Shown here in pieces: positions 1-7,287 of a DNA stretch of 15,409 nt. A program made the position numbers and the translations under genes. The DNA comes from Rickettsia typhi (GTDB taxonomy: Bacteria; Pseudomonadota; Alphaproteobacteria; Rickettsiales; Rickettsiaceae): the NCBI GenBank assembly GCA_945878545.1, contig CAMCTQ010000015.1, positions 1-15,409 of the forward strand, in the 5' to 3' direction. Numbering within the stretch: position 1 is the stretch's first letter; the number at the start of each line of letters is the position of its first letter. The notes below the pieces were generated by a model. It made no database searches. It saw only the letters and a program-made list of their open reading frames with translations, and was not told the DNA's origin.

Positions 1-3000
1 GAAGTGACCGAAATAACTCCTCGGAGCTTTCAGCCTGGTGTGCTTGGTATGGACAAAGCGGTGATAGCAATAAATTATCTACATTTTGTCAAAGGCTTCA
101 AGACTGCACATTTATTGACGGACAAATGTGTACTAATACTAAAAATGCACAAATTACCAATGCACCATGTATTTTTAGAAGAGGGGTAGGATTATATGCA
201 CTGATTGCACAAAAAGATACAGATCCTAATACAGATTTTACTACACAAAAATCTCCACAAGGGCTCACTTTCCATTTAGGTGAACCGACAGTTGGGTATG
301 AAATGCTTGATATTGATAAAAATGGTAATACTCGGACAGCTGGAGGACTCGTGTATCAATACACAGATAGTAGCGGAAGTCCCGATGATCTTAAAATGCA
401 ATATGAAGATAGTGAATTATATTTTAAGATTCTAGATAGGTTTTATGATGATAATAGTGGTCAATATCGTATTTCAATAAAATCTGGTATTACTGATACT
501 AGTCCCGATCCAATTACGTTTGTTACAAATTTGGTTAAGAATTTTCTCTTCGGTGCTGATGGCGATTACGGGCTAATACGAAATATTTATATGGGTATTG
601 TAAGGAACCCTGGATATAGGCTAGCAGTTTCTGGCTTATTGTCATTTTATATTATGTGGACTGCTCTTAGTTATTTAGCTGGAAACGTCCAAATAACCCA
701 TACTGAATTATTGTTACGAGTAATGAAAATTGCTGTGGTTTCAGCGCTGCTTAGTTCAGAATATAGTTGGACATTTTTTAATGATTATTTATTTGTCTGG
801 TTTGTAGGCGGGGTAGAACAAATTATACAGATGATAATAGAAGCTGGAGCTACTGGTCCTGGATCTGCTGGAATACTTGGAATGATGCTTGCTCCTCAAA
901 CCCTTTCTAAGCTATTTTCTTTGTTATTTGTGGATTGGATGGGGTTCATTTATATTATATTATTTTTCTTTGCTTTATATTTTGTAGTTATAATATTTTT
1001 TGATGCGGCCGTGATTTATCTTACAGCTTTAATTGCTATTGGCATGATAATAACCATGGGGCCAATATTCATATGTTTTATGTTATTTGGGATCACAAGA
1101 TCCTTGTTTGAAAATTGGTTAAGACAGCTTATATCTTATGCAGTTCAACCAATTATATTATTTACAGGACTTGTATTTATTTCAATGATCTTGCGTCAAG
1201 AAATCTATGGCGCCCTTGGTTTTAGAATCTGTAAACACACTTTTCCTAAAATGAGCAATGGAGGCGCTGAAGTTATCAGTGATTTTACAAAAGAGAATCT
1301 GGGTTTTGATTTAGGTGATTCTATTTTTTATTGGTGGTTTCCACAACCAATGAAAGGTGAGCAATTTACTAGGGTCACACGTAGCATACCAATTCCAATA
1401 GATCATTTTGTTTCAGGGGATAATGTTATAACGGGCGCAGATGCTGGATCTTTCTGTGAGGCTTATGGTTGTATAGGTCAACGATATGTAGATTTACCAT
1501 TCTTAGATCCAGTTAGAGATCAAAGAAGGATTAGTCAGTTTTGGAATGGGAAATTTGTGCAACTTGATGGTATGTTGTTGATTTTTGTGGCAATTTATCT
1601 ACTAGACAAATTCAATGGTACTGCAGTTTCGATTGCTAAGTTTATATCAGGTAGTTCTGGGAACCTTACTGATATACAGAATGTTAGTAATAATGCTGTA
1701 TCTGGTATTAGAGCTCAACTTGATAAGATTGGTGATAAAGCAAAAGATAGATTTGCCGAGACAAAAGTTGGTAGGAAAGTTACGCAAATGAAAGAGATGG
1801 CAGCTGGTGTAGCACAAAATATAAAAGAAGCCCCGTCTAAATGGGTTGATAAGAGAAGGATTAAAAACCTTAAAAAAGATGCTTTATCTAAAAATCCAAA
1901 TTCTGCAGTAGCAGCAGAGACAAGAAAATTATCAGGGTTTGACCATAGTAAAGTCAAACAAGGTGCAATTGGTGATTATACAAAGGCTTTAAAATCTCAG
2001 CTTAAAGAGATCGATCCAACTCTTACTGATAAGCAAGCAAGTAAAATTGCAAGTAAAATGTCGCATAAGAACTTTAAAGATTTGGAGAATGAATTTGCCA
2101 AAGCGAAATATGGCAAGGACTTTTCTAAGTTAAGTGACAAAGAAAAAGACTCAATCAAAGCCATTGTTAATAGCAAACATCAAGATAAATCTTCAGAACA
2201 ATTAGCAAAGGCTAAATATAAAAAATCTTATACAAAACTTAGCGCAGTAGAAAAGGCATCAATTGATAATATAGCAAGAAGCGATATTAACAAAAAATCT
2301 CTACAGGAACTTGCAGCTGATGCTAATTACTCAAGAAAATATTCGGAAGCCTATGTTGATGCCTACCAAGCATTATCGGAGAGAGGTGTAGGTCTTATAG
2401 GTAAACGTAGTTCTACAATTAGGTCGCTTGAGGAGATAAATCATAAGGCTAAAACCAAGCAAGAACTTACAAAAGCTAAGGAACAACAAATTGGTGAAGA
2501 GTTGACTGCTGGGTACGAGAATTTAAAGCATGGAGCATTTACAGCAGTTGCCGGAAGAAGTGAAAATGAATCAGTGAAAGCTCTTGGTAATACTTTTGCT
2601 GGTGGTGCTTGGAATAATATTGATACAAATCCGGAGGCAAGAAATTTCCGTAAGCAAACATATAATGAGCAGTTAGCCGATAGAGCGAAGGAACAAACTT
2701 ATCAGCCAGTTGCTATGAAAATTGAGAGTTTAAGTAAAGTAAAGGGAGAGAGTGTTATTTCGCCAGAATTTATGGCAAGAGCTAAAGTTGGAGGTGATTC
2801 AAATTTAGAGGTATATAGGGATCTCGCAAGACAACAAGTAAAACACACAGTTTATCAGGAACTAGCTAGTGGTGAAGATCCGGTTCTTAGAGGTAGCAAA
2901 TTCATGAAAGAATATGCTAAAGATTCTGAAATGGTTCATATGATAGATAAGGCCGAGAAACTCAAAACCCAGATTATAGAGGCTGACCCATTCATAGCTC

Positions 3001-3392
3001 GTGAAAGTCATCATGAAGTCTTGGTTAAAAAAGCTGAAGATAATATCGTAAGAGAAAGAGACAAGCTTGAAGATCATTTTAAAACTGCTATTCCTCCAGA
3101 AAAAATGCCAGAGATGTTAGCGAAATATAATGTAGAAAAGAACATTAATCCAAGAGACAGTAGGGATGAAGTTGAAAGCCTTGCGAAATCATTAAAAGAT
3201 TTTGAAAGCAGTCAGCGTGTGCTCCAAGAGATTGATCAACGAAAACAAGATATTACCCAAGAGGTCGATAAGCATGTATCTGGTATTAATGACCATAGAA
3301 AGCAATCTGGTATGCAAGAATATGTACCTCCGAAAACTAATCAGGTGGGAGTAAGGTCTAAGCGAACAATTGAGGACTTAAGAAGAAAATAA
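1..3392 (+). CDS. virB6: VirB6/TrbL-family type IV secretion inner-membrane protein, giant rickettsial type (5' partial)
   Basis: This is a polytopic channel component of the P-type (Rickettsiales vir homolog) type IV secretion system in the inner membrane. The frame is open to the left edge: codons read from base 3 without a stop, so the ATG at 126 is internal and the true start lies outside. The N-terminal part has the Cys-rich segment around CTFIDGQMC and then FRRGVGLYALIA, typical of rickettsial VirB6 paralogs. Hydrophobic helices fall at about 600-690, 720-840, 900-1110, 1130-1195 and 1570-1610, with the conserved ISYAVQPIILF segment near 1135. From about 1640 to the end the protein is a Lys/Glu-rich hydrophilic tail of roughly 580 residues with probable coiled coils and a threefold repeat. 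Rickettsiaceae carry several tandem virB6 paralogs; no further paralog follows, so this may be the last one. Family assignment is confident; the paralog letter is not. Confidence 0.92.
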   Translation, partial: SDRNNSSELSAWCAWYGQSGDSNKLSTFCQRLQDCTFIDGQMCTNTKNAQITNAPCIFRRGVGLYALIAQKDTDPNTDFTTQKSPQGLTFHLGEPTVGYEMLDIDKNGNTRTAGGLVYQYTDSSGSPDDLKMQYEDSELYFKILDRFYDDNSGQYRISIKSGITDTSPDPITFVTNLVKNFLFGADGDYGLIRNIYMGIVRNPGYRLAVSGLLSFYIMWTALSYLAGNVQITHTELLLRVMKIAVVSALLSSEYSWTFFNDYLFVWFVGGVEQIIQMIIEAGATGPGSAGILGMMLAPQTLSKLFSLLFVDWMGFIYIILFFFALYFVVIIFFDAAVIYLTALIAIGMIITMGPIFICFMLFGITRSLFENWLRQLISYAVQPIILFTGLVFISMILRQEIYGALGFRICKHTFPKMSNGGAEVISDFTKENLGFDLGDSIFYWWFPQPMKGEQFTRVTRSIPIPIDHFVSGDNVITGADAGSFCEAYGCIGQRYVDLPFLDPVRDQRRISQFWNGKFVQLDGMLLIFVAIYLLDKFNGTAVSIAKFISGSSGNLTDIQNVSNNAVSGIRAQLDKIGDKAKDRFAETKVGRKVTQMKEMAAGVAQNIKEAPSKWVDKRRIKNLKKDALSKNPNSAVAAETRKLSGFDHSKVKQGAIGDYTKALKSQLKEIDPTLTDKQASKIASKMSHKNFKDLENEFAKAKYGKDFSKLSDKEKDSIKAIVNSKHQDKSSEQLAKAKYKKSYTKLSAVEKASIDNIARSDINKKSLQELAADANYSRKYSEAYVDAYQALSERGVGLIGKRSSTIRSLEEINHKAKTKQELTKAKEQQIGEELTAGYENLKHGAFTAVAGRSENESVKALGNTFAGGAWNNIDTNPEARNFRKQTYNEQLADRAKEQTYQPVAMKIESLSKVKGESVISPEFMARAKVGGDSNLEVYRDLARQQVKHTVYQELASGEDPVLRGSKFMKEYAKDSEMVHMIDKAEKLKTQIIEADPFIARESHHEVLVKKAEDNIVRERDKLEDHFKTAIPPEKMPEMLAKYNVEKNINPRDSRDEVESLAKSLKDFESSQRVLQEIDQRKQDITQEVDKHVSGINDHRKQSGMQEYVPPKTNQVGVRSKRTIEDLRRK
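2067..2391 (+). repeat. Three degenerate tandem repeats of about 36-39 residues in the VirB6 tail
   Basis: Within the hydrophilic tail three consecutive units begin at about 2067, 2184 and 2292. Each has the pattern K-S/N-x-x-x-L, a short gap, A-K-A-K-Y or a degenerate form of it, then a K/S-rich stretch (KDFSKLSDKEKDSI, KKSYTKLSAVEKASI, then the decayed SRKYSEAYVDAYQAL). Units 1 and 2 are clearly related; unit 3 is weaker. The DNA has diverged, so this is an old protein-level repeat and not recent slippage. Its function is unknown. Confidence 0.6.
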
Positions 3393-3410
3393 GGATCGGA
3401 AAAGAGTCGC

Positions 3411-3431
3411 GGGGTTTAAAATTAAAACCCC
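3411..3431. terminator. Hairpin between virB6 and the converging small gene
   Basis: GGGGTTT (3411-3417) pairs with AAACCCC (3425-3431) around a 7-nt AT loop, 18 bases after the virB6 stop and 28 bases past the stop of the minus-strand small gene. There is no clean U-run on either side, so this is at best a weak bidirectional terminator. The convergent position is what favours the call. Confidence 0.45.
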
Positions 3432-3459
3432 TTAGAATAAAAGGTATATAAATGAATAG

Positions 3460-3705
3460 TTATAAAATTACACAACAAGAGCTATTATTTTCTGGATTAT
3501 CTTCATCCTCTCCACAGCAACCTGCACACTTTGCGTGGCAATCATCAAACCAAGCGTCAACCTCAGCGTTGCGAGGAGCTGGTTCTGATCGATGGCTATT
3601 ATCATCTTTTTGTTTTGCTCTGAACATATCTCTGTTAAAAGCGTCACCACTAGCGGCAAGGCCACGTTGCTCATAATGGGCTCGAACTTCACTTTGTTTA
3701 GACAT
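3460..3705 (-). CDS. Small Cys-rich protein with C-terminal CaaX box (candidate prenylated effector)
   Basis: I do not recognise this 81-residue protein. The start chosen is the ATG at 3705, preceded by TTAAGG about 9 nt upstream; an in-frame upstream start would reach into the shared repeat block. The first half is charged and hydrophilic (MSKQSEVRAHYEQRGLAASG...). The second half has CHAKCAGCC at residues 56-64, an acidic run GEDEDNPENN, and the C-terminus SSCCVIL. The last four residues, C78-V-I-L, fit the eukaryotic CaaX rule; Leu at the last position is typical for geranylgeranyltransferase I, and C77 could be a second lipidation site. There is no signal peptide or membrane helix. GC content is visibly higher than in the surrounding genes. 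It is downstream of the kinase on the same strand, convergent with virB6, and has its own copy of the block that precedes the symporter. That it is coding is likely; secretion and prenylation are inference. It could instead be a metal-binding small protein. Confidence 0.62.
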   Translation of the reverse strand: MSKQSEVRAHYEQRGLAASGDAFNRDMFRAKQKDDNSHRSEPAPRNAEVDAWFDDCHAKCAGCCGEDEDNPENNSSCCVIL

Positions 3706-3723
3706 AAATAAATACCTTAATTT

Positions 3724-3827
3724 AATTAATAAAACCAACTTTGACTTAATAACTAGGTAGGTATTTCAATCATTAGTTAGTTACATCTTCATATTAACTA
3801 ATATAATTATTTTTTCTACAAGTTTTT
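3724..3827 (-). repeat. Direct repeat copy 1, upstream of the CaaX small gene
   Basis: This block of about 104 bp is nearly identical to 6649-6753. The 21 bases at 3724-3744 match exactly. A variable stretch of about 20 bases follows. The remaining 65 or so bases (from TTTCAATCATTAG to CTACAAGTTTTT) differ by one substitution and one 1-base indel. It ends 18 bp upstream of the small gene's ATG, the same relative place as copy 2 before the symporter, so it most likely carries a promoter and leader read on the minus strand. It also fills the gap between the kinase stop and the small gene. Confidence 0.88.
3772..3802. promoter_or_regulatory. Conserved inverted repeat in copy 1 (possible operator)
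   Basis: ATTAGTTA (3772-3779) and its exact reverse complement TAACTAAT (3795-3802) are separated by 15 bases. The arms and spacing are kept in the second copy, while a spacer base differs. A minus-strand TATATT, a possible -10 box (3805 to 3800), overlaps one arm, which would suit an operator. A transcribed hairpin is the alternative. No binding protein is known. Confidence 0.4.
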
Positions 3828-3879
3828 GTATAGGAGTTCGTTTCTTTGTAGGTTCCTATTGTAGAAAAACTAGTGTCAG

Positions 3880-5238
3880 CTAAACCTCTTTTGGTAACAT
3901 AACTACAAAACTTGAACCTTTTTTACCATTGTTTTTAGCTTTGATACTCCCGCCGTGAACTTCTAGGATTCGTTTGCAAATGGCAAGACCTACACCTCTG
4001 CCACCCGCAGAGGTCTTAGTTCTAGAGCTAACCGTGAATGGTTCGAATATCTCAGATAGTTCGTTTTTAGGTATGCCAATTCCTGTATCAGATATTACAA
4101 GATGTATATTATTTTTATACTGACCTAAAGTAACCCTAATAGTACCTTTTTTGCAATAGTTAATAGAATTGATGATTAGATTATCAAGTAGCTGAATCAT
4201 GTATGATCTATCAATATTAGCCATTAAGCCTTCTTTAATATCTAATACAAACTCCCTATCTTCTTTGTTTTCTTCGTATAGTTTGCGACAAGTTTGAATT
4301 CGCTCATAGACTAATGAGCTAAAATCAAGATTCTCTTTTTTGAGTTCATAGTGAGGTTTGCTTAACCGAGCTAGAGTCACAATATTATTATCAAAGGCTT
4401 TTAAACTATGAGAACTTTTGAAAATAGCTTTGATAGCACTTAGACGTTGCTGATCATTTAATTTATCGTAAGATTCTATCAAAACTTCAGACATACTTAT
4501 TACTCCGGTCATCGGTGCATGATATTCATGACTGATATTGCGGATGAATTCAGTTTTTAAAGCCAACGCTTCTTGTGCTTCTTTCTCCTTTTCTTCCATT
4601 CTTCCATTTAGATGCTCATTCCTTTCTTCAGTCAATTCTTGGTATTCTTGTTTTGGTTTTAGGAAAATAACTATTGCTGTACCAATTAATAAAAGAGTAT
4701 AGAGAATAAATGAACTAGGTTCTATCTTAAGCTTCAGGTTATTTGTTCCAATCTCTGCATAATATTTATAAAATTGAGTGCCAAAATACAGCCCCACTAT
4801 AATCATTCCAACAGCAACCTTCCATCTGGTCAAAATTGCTACTATTACAAGATTAACCGTAAAAACAACGACTTCTAAAGTACCCCAATTACTTAACATT
4901 ACAAAAAAGGTGCTACAGATTATCAATAAATAAAATATACAGATATTCCAAACAACCTGTATAATAGCCATTTTTTTTAGTGGATAAGGCCATAAGGGAC
5001 GATTAACAAAGAATACTGAAAGAATAAGCATGCTTTCATAGATATATAACAATGATTTTTTTTCTCTTACTTCTGGGATACCTGACATACAATACATAGT
5101 ACAAATAGTCGATATAATACAAAAGATACCAAAACCAGTATAAACTAATTCTTCTTTAGGCGAATTATTATTACAAAAAGTTAGAAAATTGAATTTTTTA
5201 ATATCTTTAATAAAAGGAAATTTACTTTTTAGCAGCAA
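3880..5238 (-). CDS. Six-TM membrane sensor histidine kinase
   Basis: This is a 452-residue two-component sensor kinase of the inner membrane. Six hydrophobic helices lie at about 31-50, 62-79, 88-112, 120-136, 141-155 and 167-184, with almost no periplasmic domain. A coiled coil (about 188-230) leads into the H-box FIRNISHEYHAPM with phosphoacceptor H237. The ATPase domain has the N-box LLDNLIINSIN (about 340-350), G1 DTGIG (374-378) and G2 GGRGVGLAI (412-420). There is no receiver domain, and no response regulator is nearby. The compact multi-TM sensor resembles CqsS/LqsS-type kinases in topology only; the ligand is unknown. The start is TTG at 5238, supported by a perfect AAGGAGG five bases upstream; the next internal Met would remove the first helix. 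It overlaps the symporter's 3' end by 17 nt, so translation is probably coupled. Confidence 0.9.
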   Translation of the reverse strand: MLLKSKFPFIKDIKKFNFLTFCNNNSPKEELVYTGFGIFCIISTICTMYCMSGIPEVREKKSLLYIYESMLILSVFFVNRPLWPYPLKKMAIIQVVWNICIFYLLIICSTFFVMLSNWGTLEVVVFTVNLVIVAILTRWKVAVGMIIVGLYFGTQFYKYYAEIGTNNLKLKIEPSSFILYTLLLIGTAIVIFLKPKQEYQELTEERNEHLNGRMEEKEKEAQEALALKTEFIRNISHEYHAPMTGVISMSEVLIESYDKLNDQQRLSAIKAIFKSSHSLKAFDNNIVTLARLSKPHYELKKENLDFSSLVYERIQTCRKLYEENKEDREFVLDIKEGLMANIDRSYMIQLLDNLIINSINYCKKGTIRVTLGQYKNNIHLVISDTGIGIPKNELSEIFEPFTVSSRTKTSAGGRGVGLAICKRILEVHGGSIKAKNNGKKGSSFVVMLPKEV

Positions 5239-6625
5239 CCCAACCTCCTTGCTGTTTTAGCAAGTAATGACTTCCAATACAAAATACCGCATTAGTAAGC
5301 CATCCTGGTACAAGACTATCGATTCCAGTGGTATCCATAAAAAATTGACGCCAAATTGGTACGCAAATAAAATGAGCTACAATACCTATCAACACGGCTT
5401 TTTCTGTGGTACGAAATCCTAAAATAGCTAACATTAATGGCATAGCCACCAAATTATAGCTTTGTGTCATAAAAACTAGAGAGAGTAAGTCGTAATCTAA
5501 TGATGCTAAAAATAGAGCAACTACTCCAATTGTTAATGCAATGATTTTAGATAAAATTAATTCATTTTTAAACTTAATTCCCAAAGGAGTAAGAAAATCA
5601 TGGGTTAATATCACTGAGGAGGAATTTAAATTAGCATCTGCATTGGACATACACATAGCGCCAAGCCCTACTAATATAAATCCTTTCAGTCCAACATGGG
5701 CATAATTATTTATTATATAATGAACCAAGTTATCTGGTTCCAGAGTGGGATTGACATTAAAGAGTAAAAATCCAATCCAAGACATCCCGCATAAAATTAA
5801 CATTAGTAATATAGAAGAGATAATAAAGGCTTTTTTAACTTGCGTTGTAGAGCGACCTATACTTATTCTTTGAAAAAGGGTAGCGTCAAAACTAGGAAGT
5901 GCAAATAGAATAAATAAGAATGTCAATGACCAAAATTGGGGATTTGAGAAACCTATAAATTCTTGATAATTAAATATTGGATTGCTAATTGCTTGATCAA
6001 AGCTAAAACCATTAATATTAGTATATTCATGCCAAATAATAATGCTAAGCACTGGTATTAAAACGCCAAAAGTAAAAAACTGTATAACATCGGTAAAAGC
6101 AACTGATCTAATACCACCAAAAGCCGAGTAAGATACTACTATAAAGCCTGCTATATAAATTGCATAGTCACTTGATATTCCTAAGTAAGACTTAAAAATA
6201 GTAGCAAAAACTTTAAATTGCAATGCTATAAAACCTGATGCAACTATTGAGCCGCAAATTGCTGCAATCAATCTTACTCGTTTCCCATATAACTCACCCA
6301 CAGCTTCAGCTATAGAAATTTTTCCTAAAAATTCTCCCATTTTTGGAACAAAAATATAAGCTACTAGAAGCAAGCCAAATGCCATTCCTAAACAACCAAT
6401 AGCGTAATGTAGACCAGTAGTATAAACTTGTGCTAAGGTAATAAAAAGATAATCACCCCCTAGGTAACCAGCCATTATAGTAGAAACAAGAGTACCAGTA
6501 CTAAAATTTCTACCTCCTAATGCATAATCTCGGATAGTTTTATTACCTCTGCCCCAGTATAAACCAAAACCAACGTTTGCTATCAAATAAGTAACAAAAA
6601 TAACTACATCTATATCAAAATTCAT
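5222..6625 (-). CDS. Sodium/solute symporter (SSF family)
   Basis: This 467-residue polytopic inner-membrane protein, near full length for the family, uses a sodium gradient to drive solute uptake. Visible SSF hallmarks are RDYALGGRNFS (about 32-42), AGYLGGDYLF (52-61), the signature-like FGGIRSVAFTDVIQFF (159-174) and SNADANLNSSSVILTHDF in the C-terminal half. About 12-13 hydrophobic helices can be traced. The substrate (proline, choline or acetate type) cannot be told from sequence alone. The start is ATG at 6625 with a weak GAG-like ribosome site. A repeat copy begins 23 bp upstream. The gene runs directly into the overlapping sensor kinase. In CbrA-type regulators an SSF domain is fused to a histidine kinase, so the pair could be a split version in which the transporter senses and the kinase signals; that is inference. 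Confidence 0.9.
   Translation of the reverse strand: MNFDIDVVIFVTYLIANVGFGLYWGRGNKTIRDYALGGRNFSTGTLVSTIMAGYLGGDYLFITLAQVYTTGLHYAIGCLGMAFGLLLVAYIFVPKMGEFLGKISIAEAVGELYGKRVRLIAAICGSIVASGFIALQFKVFATIFKSYLGISSDYAIYIAGFIVVSYSAFGGIRSVAFTDVIQFFTFGVLIPVLSIIIWHEYTNINGFSFDQAISNPIFNYQEFIGFSNPQFWSLTFLFILFALPSFDATLFQRISIGRSTTQVKKAFIISSILLMLILCGMSWIGFLLFNVNPTLEPDNLVHYIINNYAHVGLKGFILVGLGAMCMSNADANLNSSSVILTHDFLTPLGIKFKNELILSKIIALTIGVVALFLASLDYDLLSLVFMTQSYNLVAMPLMLAILGFRTTEKAVLIGIVAHFICVPIWRQFFMDTTGIDSLVPGWLTNAVFCIGSHYLLKQQGGWVAAKK
5244..5250 (-). promoter_or_regulatory. Perfect Shine-Dalgarno inside the symporter that sets the kinase start
   Basis: AAGGAGG on the minus strand lies within the last codons of the symporter (reading K-Q-G-G-W), five bases before the TTG at 5238. 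It is the strongest ribosome site in the window. It decides the otherwise ambiguous kinase start and implies coupled translation. Confidence 0.8.
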
Positions 6626-6648
6626 ATTTCAGCTCAATAAACAAATTC

Positions 6649-6753
6649 AATTAATAAAACCAACTTTGATTTGGTAGGTAAGATACGATTTCAATCATTA
6701 GTTAGCTACATCTTCATATTAACTAATATAAATTATTTTTTCTACAAGTTTTT
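6649..6753 (-). repeat. Direct repeat copy 2, upstream of the symporter/kinase pair
   Basis: Partner of the block at 3724-3827, in the same orientation. It lies 23 bp before the symporter ATG. Similarity stops abruptly on the far side, after the T-run at 6751-6754. Because both copies sit directly before a minus-strand start codon, a duplicated promoter/leader region is the simplest reading. The two copies also bracket a unit of about 2.9 kb. Confidence 0.88.
6697..6727. promoter_or_regulatory. Conserved inverted repeat in copy 2 (possible operator)
   Basis: ATTAGTTA (6697-6704) and TAACTAAT (6720-6727) with a 15-base spacer, the same arms and spacing as in copy 1. A T-to-C change in the spacer leaves the arms untouched. 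This fits a dimeric repressor/activator site or a stem-loop in the leader. Confidence 0.4.
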
Positions 6754-6793
6754 TATGTTCTGGCAGGTAGTATCAAGTTAATGTAAGATTAAA

Positions 6794-6931
6794 ATGAATT
6801 CAAACGCAAAAACTAATAAAACCAAAAATAGGATATTAGCACTAGCAAAAAGTTTAAGGAATATCTCAGCAGCTTGTAAAACTACTATAAGAGTGCTTTA
6901 TTGTTATACAGGTTCTAAATCGGGGGTATAA
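6794..6931 (+). pseudogene. Likely remnant of a transposase N-terminal helix-turn-helix
   Basis: A 45-codon ATG-started frame contains NRILALAKSLRNISAACK followed by LYCYTGSKSG. The order resembles the first helix-turn-helix of IS481-type transposases, which typically read like 'LA..LGN.S.ACK..G.S..TFYRYK'. The recognition-helix part is degraded and the frame stops early, with nothing resembling an rve catalytic domain after it. There is no ribosome site. The identification rests on motif memory over about 30 residues, so it is tentative. Confidence 0.4.
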
Positions 6932-6943
6932 AGACACTCTTAT
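6887..6943. repeat. Long hairpin-forming inverted repeat
   Basis: ATAAGAGTG plus CTTTAT (6887-6901) pairs with ATAAAG plus CACTCTTAT (6928-6943), giving 15 pairs with one bulged A at 6934. It overlaps the end of the transposase-like remnant. A T-rich stretch follows on the plus strand, so it could act as a terminator or be the end of a lost mobile element. Confidence 0.5.
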
Positions 6944-6976
6944 TCTGTTTTATAGGGTAATTTACGCTTTTACAGA

Positions 6977-7079
6977 GTCGTTCGGTTTAAAATCGCCTAT
7001 GTTGATATTTCCCCCATGTTTATTTATATCAATATATTTATTTTGTTTTCTACCTATTATGCGAATTTAACCGAATGAC
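6977..7079. repeat. 103-bp segment bounded by imperfect inverted repeats
   Basis: The left arm (6977-6996, starting GTCGTTCGG) and the reverse complement of the right arm (7061-7079, giving GTCATTCGG) agree at about 17 of 20 positions with one indel. A nested TTGATAT/ATATCAA pair lies inside. It could be a small MITE-like or palindromic repeat element; no second copy is in this window. Confidence 0.4.
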
Positions 7080-7253
7080 CATTCGTTCCATGCTTATTAA
7101 GGCGTAAGTCCCGTAGTTAACATAACCTCTTGCAAAAAACTACCAACTTAAAATTGTTTTTGTAATAAATTATACTCCCTACAGTTGTAGTATAAGAGAC
7201 AATTTTTTTACCGTCAATAATAAAAGTGACTTTTTTTATTTTTTGCTATATAG

Positions 7254-7287
7254 AAAAAATAAAGTAATTCTAATAATAAATTACTTT
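7254..7287 (-). terminator. Rho-independent terminator of the pet operon, overlapping the petC stop
   Basis: On the minus strand AAAGTAATT (7287-7279) pairs with AATTACTTT (7269-7261), a 9-bp stem, followed immediately by ATTTTTT. The petC stop codon (7283-7281) lies inside the first arm. Confidence 0.8.

Larger units (their letters stand above)
6754..7253. other. Long AT-rich non-coding stretch with decayed elements
   Basis: Between repeat copy 2 and the petC terminator I see no intact gene. It holds a 45-codon open frame that looks like a transposase fragment (6794-6931), a long hairpin (6887-6943), an imperfect inverted-repeat pair (6977-7079), and a short dyad TATACT...AGTATA (7171-7194) with an inner CTACA-GT-TGTAG stem. 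The T/A runs near 7200-7260 belong to the end of the pet operon. Otherwise it appears to be degraded sequence of the kind common in Rickettsiales genomes. Confidence 0.6.

Noticed and set aside
126..128. ATG at 126 as the virB6 start codon
   Set aside because: The same frame is open upstream and encodes family-like Cys-rich sequence (CQRLQDCTFIDGQ), so the ATG is an internal methionine.
4..189. Short plus-strand open frame at the left edge
   Set aside because: It overlaps the VirB6 frame, which reads without a stop from base 3 and contains conserved family sequence before 126; this frame is an out-of-phase shadow.
3452..3676. Plus-strand open frame opposite the small CaaX gene
   Set aside because: Low-complexity Ser/Ala-rich product with no ribosome site. 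The minus-strand frame has a ribosome site, a leader shared with a real gene, and a more protein-like composition. The assignment is not beyond doubt, which is reflected in the confidence of the small gene.
4025..4055. GGTTCGAAT resembling a tRNA T-loop
   Set aside because: It lies inside the kinase coding sequence, and no acceptor, D or anticodon arms can be built around it.
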